A stretch of 64,000 nt of DNA from Mucor racemosus (GCA_027405735.1 JAPEHQ010000004.1:1984001-2048000), one strand, 5' to 3'. Shown: positions 25,165 through 37,453, counted from the stretch's first letter. The notes: generated by a model not told the origin, from the letters alone. Program-made: numbers and translations.

Positions 25165-26325
25165 TAGACCACATTATTCGCCTTCACTTCGTCAACATTA
25201 TTCGTACTGTCGCTAATGTTGCGGGAAAATAACTTGCATAATTTTTTTCTTTACTTTGCTTAAGTAGCACTGTTTCATTTTTAAATAATACCAAAGTTAT
25301 TAATTATAGAAACAGCTACTCTGTTCAATTCCATTTGAAGAAAAGGAAGGAAAAACAGGATTCTTCCAAACAAAAGGAAATTACTCCCAAGGACCTTCCG
25401 AAGATGTAAAAAGTGGCCGCTTACGGATTTGGGGCATTGACCCCGGAGTAACAGATATCTACACCACATCCCTTACTGGTAACTGGTAATTCATTCGAAA
25501 TAGAGAAAACAAGATGAACATCAACAAAAGAATATTATATTACCACATGTGTGGATACAATAAAGCAAATAGAGATAGGTTGAAACATCAACAACATCAT
25601 CAGACCGTATTCGATTAGATCAGTCAATTACATTTGCTCAATATGTGCAAAATTGAAGATTTTGTCGCAACCGCATCCCAAAGATTGCGAGAATATAAGA
25701 AATTCTCAAAATATTATAATTCTGACAACTGGTAACAATGCTACTAAAATTAATTTAATTGAAATTTTACTCATACATATTTTACATCTAGGCCTACAAA
25801 TCTAGACTTCAAATTGTATATCAAGAAAAAGAAAGCTATAATTGAAATTGTAAATCATTTATTCTTGGATAGCAATAAAAACAATTCTGCTACTACTGTT
25901 GGCAAGAAGAAACCATGTACTGATAAACACGTTCCAAACCCACCAAAAGATGTAAAAGCTGATCTAGGAGCTACAGTGATTACTTTTGGTTCCGCATATT
26001 TCGGATTGTATTATAAAGGCAAACTTCCTGCGCCAACAGAAGAATAATGAAAGCGATAAAGCAAATGTCTACACGTGTAACGAATACTGCATTCGTTTAC
26101 ATAAACGAGTACCTGACCAGCCAGGTTTGCAATAATTGTAAACAACGACACCTGGAACACAGCAAGAAGCACTCATCTTTCCAAGTACATGCTATTCTTA
26201 AGTAAAACAGTATGGAATCATGATGTTATGACGTCGAAAAATACGGTCGATGCTTTCAATTATATGTCTACTTATAACAACAGAAGACCTCCCAAATTAG
26301 TAATACCAACACCACCATCTTTACC
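25165..26325 (+). pseudogene. Decayed Fanzor/TnpB-like RuvC nuclease gene
   Basis: Several coding pieces lie in the expected order but in broken frames. A possible N-terminal piece is HIIRLHFVNIIRTVANV (about 25168). LRIWGIDPGVTDIYTTS (about 25420-25470) matches a RuvC-I motif with its Asp. YYHMCGYNKANRDRLKHQ follows at about 25548. A stretch at 25814-26047 has VITFGSAYFGLYYKGKLPAP. INEYLTSQVCNNCK (about 26100-26140) matches the Glu plus zinc-finger CxxC region. VWNHDVMTSKNTVDAF (about 26210-26258) matches the RuvC-III W-N-x-D motif. The order D, E, CxxC, D is that of TnpB and its eukaryotic relatives, the Fanzors (RNA-guided nucleases found in fungi). Stops after the first motif (TAA near 25487), at 26045 and near 26203, plus frame changes, show it is dead. 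No guide RNA or element ends could be identified. Confidence 0.6.
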
Positions 26326-27440
26326 ATGTATGCGATCTCTATAATTCCTTCGCAACTCTTACAGGTAAGTGATATTTTCTTTATGACATGAAATATCTAT
26401 ACTAAATCTCCTTTTCTCTTGTTTATACTCAACTCAAATTCCTTTAACTTGACTCTAATTTGATCTCAAATCAATTATCCACTTGTCTTAATCTTTGCTC
26501 TCAATTGGTCTCAAACCTCATTCTTATTTCGTCCAAATTTTATTGTTATTCTTTCCAAATTTTATTTTCATTTCTTCTAAAAAAAAAATAGCAGTTTCGT
26601 CTGAATTTCAAGTGAATAAACGATAGTTCATATTGGACACTGTTTAACTTGGGCTCAATTATATTTGCTATTTGAATCTCTCCTCGAGATTCCGTAAGTA
26701 ATTACATTCGCTTACTTTGATTTTCCAAGAGAAGCAGAAAATTTTGATGCAAAAATACAAAAACCACCAATATAGGAAACCATTTTAAGCATTTTTATTA
26801 AGCTTTACATAATAGTAATCCTCGATCAAAAGTAAATTGTAAGCAACGTTCTCTGCATTAAAACAAAAATTAATTCACCATTACCTTCAGGTATTTGGTC
26901 TTAACGGATTATATGCTAGAATCATCTGGGATATAAGCTAGACAAGAGAGTAAGGGTCAGAGGGGTCGTAAATCGATGCATTGTAGTTGAGGCTTGAGAT
27001 ATATATACTAAATACCAAAGCTCCTGTGCATTTATTGATTTTCATGGAAAGAAACAGATAAAAAACCTACTATATATTCTATTAATTCTAGTTCATAGAC
27101 GTACCAAAGGACGCGATAAGAGTTTGTATACGAGATATGGAATACTAATTGCTTGCACGAAAGTAAGTTTGCAACGCACGAACCCATTTATGAACTCTAT
27201 ATTTAATATATGTTATTGGCTAGATATAGGTTCATTAATGGAGTGTACAAATGTGAATGAATAAAATATTATGCATGTAATGTCATTGCCAGTTTTCTTC
27301 ATTAATGTGTATGTAGTATGTATATACTATTGGCTTGATTACAGAATTATAAGTTTGATTTGTGCATTATTAACGTGCCAACAGCTTTAAACCTGCACAA
27401 ATTTTAACTTTTTTTAAGAGCTATCAACTCACCCAAAACT
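26326..27440. other. Intergenic region, nothing recognised
   Basis: The first 250 bases are rich in C and T on the plus strand, with repeated TCTCAA(A/T)T and TTTCCAAATTTTAT words (26430-26580). No gene, RNA or element is recognised in the rest. Confidence 0.3.
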
Positions 27441-27815
27441 AACGATACAATAAAAAAAATCCATAACAATCATTATTTAAACCTTTGTAAACAATTGTTA
27501 TGGCTCGTATACTTAATTTTACTATAAAATCATTCTGTTGATAGCCCTTGAAAATAGACGGTATTTCAAAATTTAAGCTGTGTGCTCTTAGGTGAGGGTA
27601 ACTTTTGAAACAAGGATACTCTGTGACACATAACCTCCTTACCTTAAACCCAGCTTACGTAAGCAATGCGTGAAATCACCATTTTCGCTATCAACTTTCC
27701 GAAAAATAAAGATATAATAAATCAGAGCCATAACAATCATTATTTAAACCTTTGTGAACAATTGTTATGACTTTAATAGTTATTTTTATTATAAAATCAT
27801 TTTACTGATACCCAA
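27440..27815. repeat. Pair of ~95-bp direct repeats, each with an inverted core
   Basis: 27446-27545 and 27708-27810 are similar by eye. Both read CCATAACAATCATTATTTAA and then (A/G)AACAATTGTTATG, so each can fold with CATAACAAT pairing to ATTGTTATG. After the hairpin both continue TATAAAATCATT(C/T)T. They may be two copies of a tiny MITE or a duplicated regulatory block. No target duplication is clear. Confidence 0.55.
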
Positions 27816-27844
27816 AGTATCATTGCGAATGCAATTGGATCAAA

Positions 27845-28114
27845 ATGTACTGTGGTGCTGCCAAGAGGAAAGCTCGTTTGCGATGTGACTATACATTCAA
27901 GTCTCTGGAGAAAAACATCCATTCTTTTCTGGATACCTCTGGTAACCTGACTCAAATCAGACATTATTTCAGAAGGTCGATGGACTACATCGAAGCGTAT
28001 AGCAAATGTAGAGAAGTTGTCCAAGAAGTTAAGAAATTTGTTGAAAAAAATATTTATCTCATAGAAAATTTAGAATTCCTAACGATTTGTTATAAAAATA
28101 AAATGTTTGTTTAA
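27845..28114 (+). CDS. Short open frame of unknown nature
   Basis: An 89-codon frame with a basic start (AKRKARLRCDYTFKSLEKN) and amphipathic helical spacing (YIEAYSKCREVVQEVKKFVEKN). It follows the direct-repeat pair directly. The opposite strand is also open over much of it, so coding is uncertain. It might be the end of a decayed gene. No family is recognised. Confidence 0.25.
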   Translation: MYCGAAKRKARLRCDYTFKSLEKNIHSFLDTSGNLTQIRHYFRRSMDYIEAYSKCREVVQEVKKFVEKNIYLIENLEFLTICYKNKMFV

Positions 28115-29640
28115 ACTTATTATACTTCTCAATCTCTCAAATAACAAATGAGCTACATTACCTGCCATGAGATGCCTCCAAAAAAAAATACATATTCAAA
28201 TAGCGGAGTTCCAAAATAAATAAAAATTGAAACAAAATCAAAGTTTACACAGATTTAAAGCTGGTGGCACGTTATTCAAGTTTTGAGTATATGAAAATTA
28301 CATCTTCAAAAAGTGTAAAATCAAAAATTGTGGATATTACAGTATAATGGCTTACCTTTTCGTACATGATGTTAATTCATCTTTTAATGAGATTATTATG
28401 CGATTTATTATAGTAGCGCTTGACTGCATCCTCTCTATAATCAAATATCGTATTGCAGATAGTACAAAACGAACAAATTATGATAATCATATAGTTTTCT
28501 TTCATCTTAAAAGACTCGGTATTTGATACAAAATGCATACGCATATTATATGAAAATTTATATTCACCGCTTTAAATTGCATAATTCCTACATATATTAG
28601 TTGTTTTTACTTGTTTTTTTTTTTGGCAGTAGATGATAAGCTTAACAAGAAGTGTACTTCTGTTTGTTATACACGTTGTAAAAATATGTTTTTTTGGTAC
28701 ATAACCAAAATACGTGTAAGTAGGTTTACATCTATGTATACTTACTGCTTTATCCAAACTAAAGTACATTTTTGTATCAACACCATGAAATTTGAACGCA
28801 AGTTTCAGACAACTCTTTAAAAATTACATCTAGTTGAGACAAGCTAATATAATAGACATATAAGAGATTTATATTGATCTAACCACTGATATGTTCTAAA
28901 TAATTACCATATTCACAGACTTTAGTTTATCCTTAACGTCGTATTTCTGTTATTTAGGTACATTTATAACGCGTTTTACACATTGTAAATGATTTTCACA
29001 TTGATTTACAGATGCGAGAAAACAATTAGATAATAGATAAATTTATTTCTAATTAAAATAGAGGAAATGTGTCAAGAAAAAACTGATAGAGCCATACCAA
29101 AGCTTGCTAGCAGTACATGTTTATTTTCTTCGTAAATGACTTTATACTCAATATGTATTAATACGTGTCTGTTTTCAAGGACTATTATACAGAACCATTA
29201 TTTATTGATTCTTATTGTATCTCTCTAATTTATAAATAAAACTAATTGTAGGTGCTATATGCTACTAGGTTAATATATTCTAGTTTCTAGTCTATGTTTA
29301 GATTAAAATTCAAGTAGGAAAAATCATCTTACATAATCCAAACAAACATATTAGCGCGATACAATCTATCAACTAACAAATTTATATGGTATATTTAAAG
29401 GCTATAGCATCTAATAATTATACTATAAACAGCTGAAAGTTATCCAGCAATAATGATATGCATGGCATTTTGGTAATATTGAATTTAGATAACTATGGAG
29501 TGTCACTTTCCCTAATAACTTGAAGAACTGGATTTTGAACTCAAGCCTCCGGCTGGAAAATTTGCATAATTAGGTTTGATCTATATGAAAACAAACAAAA
29601 AAAAAAGGATTGAAAAATATCTCTTTTCTTTATTTTATAC
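28115..29640. other. Intergenic region, nothing recognised
   Basis: AT-rich DNA with short homopolymer runs (for example T's at 28613-28624). No coding signal, repeat match or structured RNA that I can support is present. Confidence 0.35.
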
Positions 29641-29658
29641 AAACCCTGAATTTCAAAA

Positions 29659-30242
29659 ATGACAAAGTCGCAAGAAGAGCTTACTCCAATAGATAATAAC
29701 TTGTATCGATTTAATGTTCTATTTCAGTTACGTCAAGTGGAATCAAACAGATCTCAATTGTATAAGGATGCAGAAAAAGAAGTGCTAAAAACCTTATTAT
29801 CTTGCTGCAAAGAAGTAGATGGGAGTAAGTTTATCACAACAAGACCCAATCATTGAAAATTTATTCAAAAATAATACTAGATAAATTACGCGCTATTATG
29901 AATACAATATTCGAGCAATCTATTCAACTTCGCAAACCAGAAGCTACACATAAAGCTCGCCAAGTAGCAAACACGAACATACTAGTAGATAATAGTAACA
30001 CAAACACGATTAATGATCAAAAATTGAAAGGTGTACAGAGAACTTCGGTTGTCGTACATTCCGATGTAACGGAGCGGGAATTGCATGATCCAGGAATGAG
30101 CAGAGTATCCGTTAATATAAAGCAGCATTCAGGGAAAAAGCGTTCTTTATATAAATCTGTCCTTAAACGGGTGCACAAAAGGGCAAAACGTACCAATCCC
30201 ACAAAAAAATTATATAGAAAGCGAATGGAAAATGCGCAATAA
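29659..30242 (+). CDS. Unknown protein, short tandem paralog (175 aa)
   Basis: There are two exons, 29659-29824 and 29881-30242, with a 56-bp GTAAGT...CTAG intron, giving 175 aa. The N-terminus (LTPIDNNLYRFNVLFQLRQ) matches that of the next gene (LPSIDNNLYQFHIDLQLRQ). The first exon is 166 bp in both genes and the intron sits at the same place and phase, so they are tandem duplicates. After about residue 75 the two diverge. This one ends in a very basic tail (KRVHKRAKRTNPTKKLYRK), where the neighbour continues with four more exons. It is either a shortened copy with a new 3' end or a specialised paralog. I do not recognise the family. The basic tail could act as a nuclear localisation or nucleic-acid-binding segment, which is inference. 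Confidence 0.6.
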
Positions 30243-31194
30243 GAAGAAAAAGCCAAAATAATCAATTACTACATTTCAAGATACTGTATAGGCTAGCCAA
30301 TGTAAACCTATTTTTCTTGTTCTTTCAGATGTTGAAGAATATGTTGTATTAGATTAAAAAATAGTAATGAATATTGTTGTACTCACATTATGCACGTATT
30401 GTTGATTTTACAAATGCATGCACAAGTCAAATGAAAAAAAAAAAAAAAAAAAAAAATACCATAATAGCTTCAAATTACATGACCTATATTTATATTTACA
30501 CATATCAAATAAAATGTTTCCCAAATCATAGTTTAATGAGTTTATACCAACCCAGTAAAAGTTTAAAACAATTGCTTATATATATGTGTGTATGCGTGGA
30601 AAACTTACATTCATATTATGTATCAATACATTTCTGTAATGATTTTAAATAGGCATTTTTTGCATAAAATATTGACACTATGTATATATTTACATCTACT
30701 CGATAGACTTAAAGCAGTATAAGATATAAAATCTAATAGAAGAAGGTCTGGCAGCGTTTATAGATGACATCTAACTTGCTCTAGTCTGTTTTATCTATAT
30801 CATAAAACCATAACATCACCATTATCATCGGCGCTTGACTGTTTTTCAATATTGTTACTACATCTACTTGTTCATGTTGATTATGAATTATAAAAAACCA
30901 AATTATATGAAAGAAAAAAAAACATGTAAAGGTATTTGAAGTATCCCTTTATCTAATTAAAACCATTTAACCTTGTTATTTGTTTATTTTGTACCTTTAA
31001 AAATTCCTTAAATTTTCAGTAAAGTCTTTGATCCATAGGCATTATTATGCATTTTTTAACAGATTTTAACCCAGTTATCAGAAGTTGCATGTTTTCATTG
31101 ATGAATGGAACAGTCCGATTCAATCTCCAAAGAAAAAAATAAAAAGTAACCATCGAGATCTCGTCTTTGTGCTAATAATTTTAACTGATTAACC
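30243..31194. other. Intergenic region between the tandem unknown genes
   Basis: Contains a run of about 22 A's at 30434-30455 and AT-rich sequence. No gene is supported. The open frame across the A-run is a poly-Lys artefact. Confidence 0.35.
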
Positions 31195-32644
31195 ATGAAT
31201 TCCCAAAAAGAACTTCCTTCTATTGATAATAATCTATACCAGTTCCATATTGACCTTCAATTGAGACAACTTGAAAGTGATGCGTCCGTACGTCTCAATG
31301 AAAAAGAGAAATTAAAAACCATATTGACTTCTTTAAGAGGAGTCGACGAAAGCAAAATTGGTAATCGGGATAAGATACTTTTATATTGCATATTTAATTG
31401 TCTATTCTAGATGTTTTGCACTCTATTTTTCGTGAAATATTTGATAATTCCGTTGATCTCAGAGATGTAGATGATCATGTTGAGCAAATGGATTTTACAA
31501 CTATAGTTGACAAAGCTCAAGACGTCAGTATTGTCGAAACAGTTGGTATCGAAAGTGTCAAACCTCAAGAAAATCTTGAACGCGCTGACACGAGCGGGCA
31601 TATAAAAAAAGATGAGGAAGAGAAGATTATTGAAGTTCCAAAGGCTAAACAAAGAGTCAGGAGTAATTGAATGATTGTATGAAAAGAAAAGAAAAAGAAC
31701 AATACTCTAAATCTATTTTTGTTTTTATTCAGGCGCAAAACCTCTTTTTATTAACTCATTTCAACGATTGATTAACAATGCTGCTTATGAGAAACCTATA
31801 ACTGATATTCTATTGATTAATCCGATAAAAGGTTCGTTGGAACAAATCAACATAGTAATGATTTTCTAACATTTCAAACCATGAATACTTAGAAATCGAA
31901 TACATCAAGAGCCATACACAACGAAGCTGTGTGATATTTCGTCAAAGAATGATGGCTTTAAACAAATCAAATGTACCAAACAAAAAGAAACAGGAAGAAT
32001 TTGATCTGAAAAACTTAAAGAGAGTATTCAAGAAACCAATGTCCGAGTTTTTGTTTCTTTTGCGAATCAGACATCAAACTACACTGAACAAGTGTCGCCA
32101 AAGCTTATATGCTTATCAAATGGGAAAACTAGTTGACCAGCTCTCACATGGATCTTCACCAACTGAAAAGGAAACCATGGAAAAGAGTTTGTTTCGTGAT
32201 TTAAATGGTTTGTTCAATTTACAAGAATATTATCCAGGCACTGATTTTAATATATTTTCTTAGCCGCAATTACTTTGAATAAATTGAGCTATAACAACTT
32301 GTCAGGGCTTTGTGTAAAATCAGTTTATGTAGTAAAGCATATTGGTGTCCACATGTTGTTTGTTCCTGAAGTTTTATCTCCTAGCATCTTGAAAGACGTA
32401 AATAGAAAGTAAACATTCTACATTTACATACCATAACAACTAATATATACAATTATTTCAGATGGATAAATCAAGCTTAGTATCACTTGAAAAGCATTTA
32501 GAAACAAAATGGCCTTCCCAATTCAAGAATCTGGCTCAGGTTAATCATAATGGAGAGTTGGTAGTAACGGAAGATGTTACTGATGCCATGTTTATTAAAA
32601 AGGACACAGCCAGATACAATGGCAATTTTCTAAATGATTTGTAA
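31195..32644 (+). CDS. Unknown protein, full-length tandem paralog (382 aa)
   Basis: Six exons keep one frame: 31195-31360, 31411-31662, 31733-31831, 31893-32207, 32264-32397, 32462-32644. They give 382 aa ending at the TAA at 32642. The first intron matches that of the gene at 29659 in position and phase. Donors of introns 3 (GTTCGT) and 4 (GTTTGT) are weak, so those junctions are less sure, though frame and acceptors (TTAG) agree. The middle part is basic and helical (FKKPMSEFLFLLRIRHQ, KCRQSLYAYQMGKLVDQL). The end holds a more globular segment (VYVVKHIGVHMLFVPEVL). No signal peptide, membrane segment or known catalytic motif is visible and I do not recognise the family. The gene stands alone on the plus strand between its shorter paralog and a region of gene remnants. 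Confidence 0.6.
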
Positions 32645-32940
32645 AACTGTAATCCTGTTAGTGTACAGTACATGCTCAATATTTCCATTTGTACGGGTTA
32701 ACTTGAAAATATTTCGTATCCAAATAGTCTTTTATGATATTATCGTAGTTTTTAAATCAGAATATGTATAATTATACATAAAACATCCACTTTTACTATT
32801 GTATAAAATCAAAGTTGCTATCAGATTAAAATGAATCAATTAATATTCTGCGAGCTATATTATTTGAGCTGAATTAGTGTATATAATTGTTACAAACGAG
32901 CTTTTGTATTGGCGTATCTCTATACTTGATATTCATGAAA

Positions 32941-33815
32941 CTAAAAGTGAGTTCTGTAGGCATTAAACATGAAAGCAAACAAAATTTCAAGTCGATAAAT
33001 CGGATACTTTGGTAGCGATTCACCTAACAAGAGGCTATGATTGACACCAGTAAAATATTGACTCTTCTGGAATACTAATGAATACTCAGAGAAAAAGTAA
33101 TCTCGAGTTGTCGCATTGTATACGAAATTTGTAGGATAACAGAGGTTCAGAATAAAATTCATCATTGATTTGAGTATATTGCAATTGAAATGATACACAA
33201 AACAAATGTTAAGTTCGATTATTAGCTAAAATAACATTACAACATATATGTCAATGAATACTCGATGTTATTTTGAATGCGCTGAAGCATTAAATTCATT
33301 CAAAGAATTGTAAAAATTAACAATCAAGACATATTTCAGGGTGAAAAGGTGACCAGGGGAACTGCTGATTGGCTTATTATTAACGAAATTAATGCGCTTT
33401 TCTCTAGAATAGCCACATGAATTGCTTTTGTCATCTTCAAAGTGGGCGTAAATAGATTGACAGCTTTTATTCATCGCTTTTTGGGCTGCTGAAATCTCAA
33501 TTTCGTTCCTGTGGATCCGAAAAGGGAATTCCATGTTTCCTAACAGTGTCCTCTTTTCTTTAAAATTCGAGAATTCAAATTAACTAATACCAAAGAAAAA
33601 AAAAAGAAAAACATATAATTGAAATCACTACAAAATACGAACCAACGAATTTTCCCTACACATTTTGCTTTACCAAGCAAAGAAAATCCTTTAAAAGTTT
33701 CGAACCTCCAATTTTCACGGTAGCGGCCTTTGAAATGTTTTATTCCAAAAAGTTTGAAATCTGATCTTGGCGACATCGAAAAATGGTTTTTCGTAAATTT
33801 CAAGAGAAAAATCAT
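32941..33815 (-). pseudogene. Possible decayed minus-strand gene, unknown family
   Basis: Reading the minus strand from 33815, an open piece ends at ETFKGFSLLG (33674). A possible 134-bp intron (GTAAAG...GTTAG, to 33540) then leads in frame to 33539-33268 (MEFPFRIHRNEIEISAAQKA). A third open piece at 33198-32941 has protein-like composition (YPTNFVYNATTRDYFFSEYS, HSLLLGESLPKYPIYRLE). Stops separate the second and third pieces, and no splice pair that joins them is clear. It may be a relic of a repeated fungal gene. The call rests only on frame retention and composition. Confidence 0.3.
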
Positions 33816-34560
33816 ATAACTTTATATTTTTAAGGAGTACTTCTCGATAGCTATTTTGATACTCTATTCGATTAAATTAACGTTTTTTTAATTCGATGTA
33901 TTGGTGAGACGTTCGCTTGAAAAAACATTAAATCATTTTTTCGCACAAAAGTGTATTTTTACAAAAGTACCTTGCTAATTTTACATTTGGAAATGAAAAA
34001 TGAAATTTGTATCGTCATTTTACACTAATATATACCTTAGTAGAAAATGTCGATTTTGGGGAGAAAATTAGCAAAATATGATTTCTTCGAAAATTTGCCT
34101 ATGATACCTCGTCAAAAACATGAAAAATCATTGAATTTTTTATATCCCCAAAAATGTCTAAAAACTATACAGATCTATTATAGAAAGATTTAGTAGTATT
34201 TTAAATTTTTTTTTTAGCACTTTTGAGTTGCCACATGTGTCACAATATGCTTAAATGTTATTGCGCGAAATTATGCTTGGCTTCCATTAAATCATATACC
34301 CAGTGTACTTTTTCACAAGCTAACTACGAAATAAAAATGCAATAGTAGAATAAACAGTATTTAAAACATTTTAGTAACAGAAAGTCTTTATTCACTCTTG
34401 GTGAATCGGTCCAAACAATCCTTTAAACATTTATTTTTGCGATTTTCAAATCACCGAAATAAGCCTATATTTTTTTATTTGGAGGAATTATCGATGTGGA
34501 CGCAACCTAATCAACTCAATATAGTACTTTATATATTAAAAAACAGTATTAGACAATTAT
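33816..34560. other. Intergenic region, nothing recognised
   Basis: A/T-rich with many T runs. No match to the other repeats in this window was found by eye, and no gene is supported. Confidence 0.3.
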
Positions 34561-34569
34561 TACTGTAAT

Positions 34570-35025
34570 TTATCGTTGGATTGGATATCGAACAACTAAT
34601 GGCAAATTTGAATGGAGAAATATTGTGCCTGAAACGGAGATTTTGTACTACGCCAAGGTAATAATCCCAATATATTAGCAATGTCTAGCTGAAAGATAGC
34701 ATTGGAGCTTGACCGAATTTGCAGGATATTGAGAAAATAAATATCAGAATATAGCCTAACCTATAATTTAATTTGCGTTACCGGTTATAATTGATCAATG
34801 CAATCTTATATAACCAGCGATGTTTTTCCCCTTTTTTCAATATCTATAACCATTGATGGAATACCGAGTACATTCGATTTTGATATAAATGATATATACG
34901 ATCTAAATACAAGCGGTAAATATACACTTGAAAAGCATGTGTATAAATTTAAAAACAGGTGAAAATGTCACATTTGATCCAAAAATCCAATCAATTGTAT
35001 ATGGAATAAACGATGAACAATAGTT
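34570..35025 (+). pseudogene. Small gene remnant, unknown family
   Basis: Two protein-like pieces occur on the plus strand. Near 34575-34660 there is WIGYRTTNGKFEWRNIVPE. Near 34848-34965 there is ITIDGIPSTFDFDIND followed by SGKYTLEKHVYKF. After a frame change the second continues as LKTGENVTFDPKIQSIVYGI to a stop at about 35023. The change of frame and lack of clear splice sites suggest a decayed gene. The family is unknown. Confidence 0.25.
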
Positions 35026-36036
35026 GGCTATCATCTGATAATGACGTTTTTTCCGGTATTGAATCACGCAGAAGAGCACACATGGGCAATTAATGAACAT
35101 AAACACATTCATGTACATAAAAATAAGCTTATCAAATTTTTCATTGATCAAAGAATATGAAGTAAATTCTTTTTTTGCTTGTGGCGGATCAAAATAATGC
35201 GTCTATATATTGTAAATGTTCAAAGTATGTCCCTGTGATATCCATTGTGCCAGTAATGTTTATACTCCAAGTTGTACAAATAGATAATAAGCCGATAGCA
35301 GTGTTTTTTGCTTTATTTTTTTCTAACGTTGGATGATATAATTACATGAACCGTAAAAGGTTACAATATTACATGATATTTCATATTAAACTTATGAGTC
35401 TTTTACATCTGCCAGCCACTCTTGATGAAAAAGTGACCAATCATTCACCAAGATCACATTATAACAGGTTTGATAAGGATAACTACCTGCATTAGATAAT
35501 GCTGGTTAGTATGTTTATTTATATAAAAAATATCTCCTTGGGTATATATATATATATATTCTCATGAAATCAATGATAAGAAATTTGATAAGATTATTTG
35601 CTTCCTATATTTATGTTACACAAATGTCTCAAAGCTTGGGTTTTCTTTCAAAGTATATGATATCAATTTATCAGCAGAGAAATCAGCATACTCTAATATA
35701 GACCCAAATTAAGTAAACCATTACCTGGTGAACTAAAAAAAAAAAAAAAAAGAGAATAGTTTATAAATGATTCAATCAAAAAAGAGTCAGGAACATACAA
35801 GATTGGTTCAAATCATGAAAAGATAGGAAAAAGTTGGCGCACACAAAATATCAACATTTGGTAATTGAATAGATAACCTGCCTCGCCTCCTTCTATATAA
35901 ATATCAAATGTATCAAATAAACCACATGATCTTGAATAGACTTTGCAAGATAATTCATATAAAAATGGAACCATCATGTTCTAATCAACCATAAATTACT
36001 TTTTTTTTTTCTTTTTTTACAAGACAAAACCTCAGG
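35026..36036 (+). promoter_or_regulatory. Upstream region of glutamine synthetase, with TATA-like box at 35894
   Basis: CTATATAAAT at 35893-35902 lies about 135 bases before the ATG at 36037, a reasonable TATA position for a highly expressed fungal gene. A pyrimidine run (TTTTTTTTTTCTTTTTTT) ends about 20 bases before the start codon. A TA microsatellite (about 35544-35562) and a 15-A run (about 35738) lie further up. No GATA-factor site was tested. Confidence 0.4.
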
Positions 36037-37166
36037 ATGGCCATTGTATCAAATTCTAGTATTCTTCAAAAATATCTTTCCCTTGCCCAACATGAAAAAG
36101 TTCAAGTTGAATATATTTGGATCGATGCTGGCAATGGTTTAAGATCAAAGACACGTACTCTTGATTTCGTACCAAAATCACCTTCCGAACTTCCCGAATG
36201 GAACTTTGATGGTTCTTCTACTGGACAAGCTCAAGGACATGATTCAGATGTTTTAATTCAACCTGTTGCTATCTTTGCTGATCCTTTCCGTGGTGGTAAC
36301 AACAAGCTTGTTCTCTGTGAAACTTTTAATAATGATGGGACTCCTCATGCTACCAATTATCGTCATACTTGTAAAAAGACCATGGATCTCCATGCTGCTG
36401 CTAAACCTTGGTTTGGAATTGAACAAGAATACATGTTGTTTGATCCCGAGACTTCAAAACCCTACGGTTGGCCAATGCATGGTTTGTAAGTTTATATTTA
36501 TTACATGAGATATTATCTATTTTTTTCTTACAAACATTTTATAGCCCTGAACCTCAAGGTAAGTACTATTGCGGTGTTGGTGCTGGAAAGATTTTCGGTC
36601 GCGATATCGTTGAAGCACATTACAGAGCATGCTTGTACGCTGGAGTCAATATTTCTGGTGTTAATGCTGAAGTAGCACCCGGTCAATTTGAATTCCAAGT
36701 TGGTCCATGCCTTGGTATTGATATGGGAGATCACCTTTGGATTGCTCGTTATATTCTTGAACGTGTATCTGAAGATTTCGGTATCATTGTTTCTATCCAT
36801 CCCAAGCCCATCAAAGGTGATTGGAATGGCGCAGGATGTCACACCAACTTCTCTACAGAAGAAATGCGCCAAGAAGGTGGTATTAAAGCTATCGAAGAGT
36901 CTATCAAAAAGTTGAGCCTCCGTCATGCAGAACATATTGCTGTATATGGTGAAGATAATGATCAACGTTTAACAGGTCGACATGAAACTGGACATATTAA
37001 TGATTTCAGTTATGGTGTTGCTAATCGGGGTGCTTCTATTCGTATTCCTCGTCATGTTGGTATTGAGGGTAAAGGTTATTATGAAGATCGTCGTCCTGCT
37101 TCCAATATTGATCCTTATAGAGTTACCAATATTATTCTTGAGTCAACTTTCCTTCCTAGTATCTAA
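36037..37166 (+). CDS. gln1: Glutamine synthetase (GS-II, eukaryotic type)
   Basis: Joins ammonia to glutamate using ATP to make glutamine, the central step of nitrogen assimilation. It is cytosolic and octameric or decameric in this family. Two exons, 36037-36485 and 36545-37166, with a 59-bp intron (GTAAGT...TATAG), give 356 aa, the normal length. Motifs in order: [28 protein letters not shown] (beta-grasp domain), [12 protein letters not shown] (metal-binding Glu residues), [52 protein letters not shown] (glutamate and ATP site), [19 protein letters not shown] (flexible-loop region) and [14 protein letters not shown]. All expected catalytic residues are visible. AAATAAAT at 37222 may serve as the poly(A) signal. 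The following gene lies only about 290 bp downstream on the same strand. Confidence 0.98.
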
Positions 37167-37390
37167 AATACATATATATATATGTATATATATATAATTA
37201 TATAAATATACCTTTTTTTTTTAAATAAATCCCCTACTATAAGTGCATTATTTGATTAATTAAGCTAATTTAAGCCCTAAATGAATACACAGGTGAAACA
37301 GAATGAGTTAAAGGATCGAAATGGCTATTTATAATGTTGCAACGTACAAAGAAGGGTCTGTTTTAAATATGAACTCCTTTTTATTTTATC

Positions 37391-37432
37391 TCTGCTTTTC
37401 TCTCTCTCTATCTCTCTTTCTCTTTCTCTCCT
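37391..37432 (+). repeat. CT-rich microsatellite in the promoter of the next gene
   Basis: A TCTCTCTC/TTTCTC stretch lies 20-60 bases before the ATG at 37454. Pyrimidine tracts in this place are common in fungal promoters. A TATATA run at 37171-37200 follows the glutamine synthetase stop. Confidence 0.5.
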
Positions 37433-37453
37433 TTGTAAATTTAAATTAAAAAC

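Noticed and set aside
30374..30652. 92-codon frame crossing a 22-A run
   Set aside because: It contains poly-Lys from the homopolymer and has no coding-like composition.
33816..34260. T-rich stretch suspected of being a third copy of repeat B
   Set aside because: Only homopolymer-driven resemblance was seen. The ordered blocks shared by the two B copies are missing.
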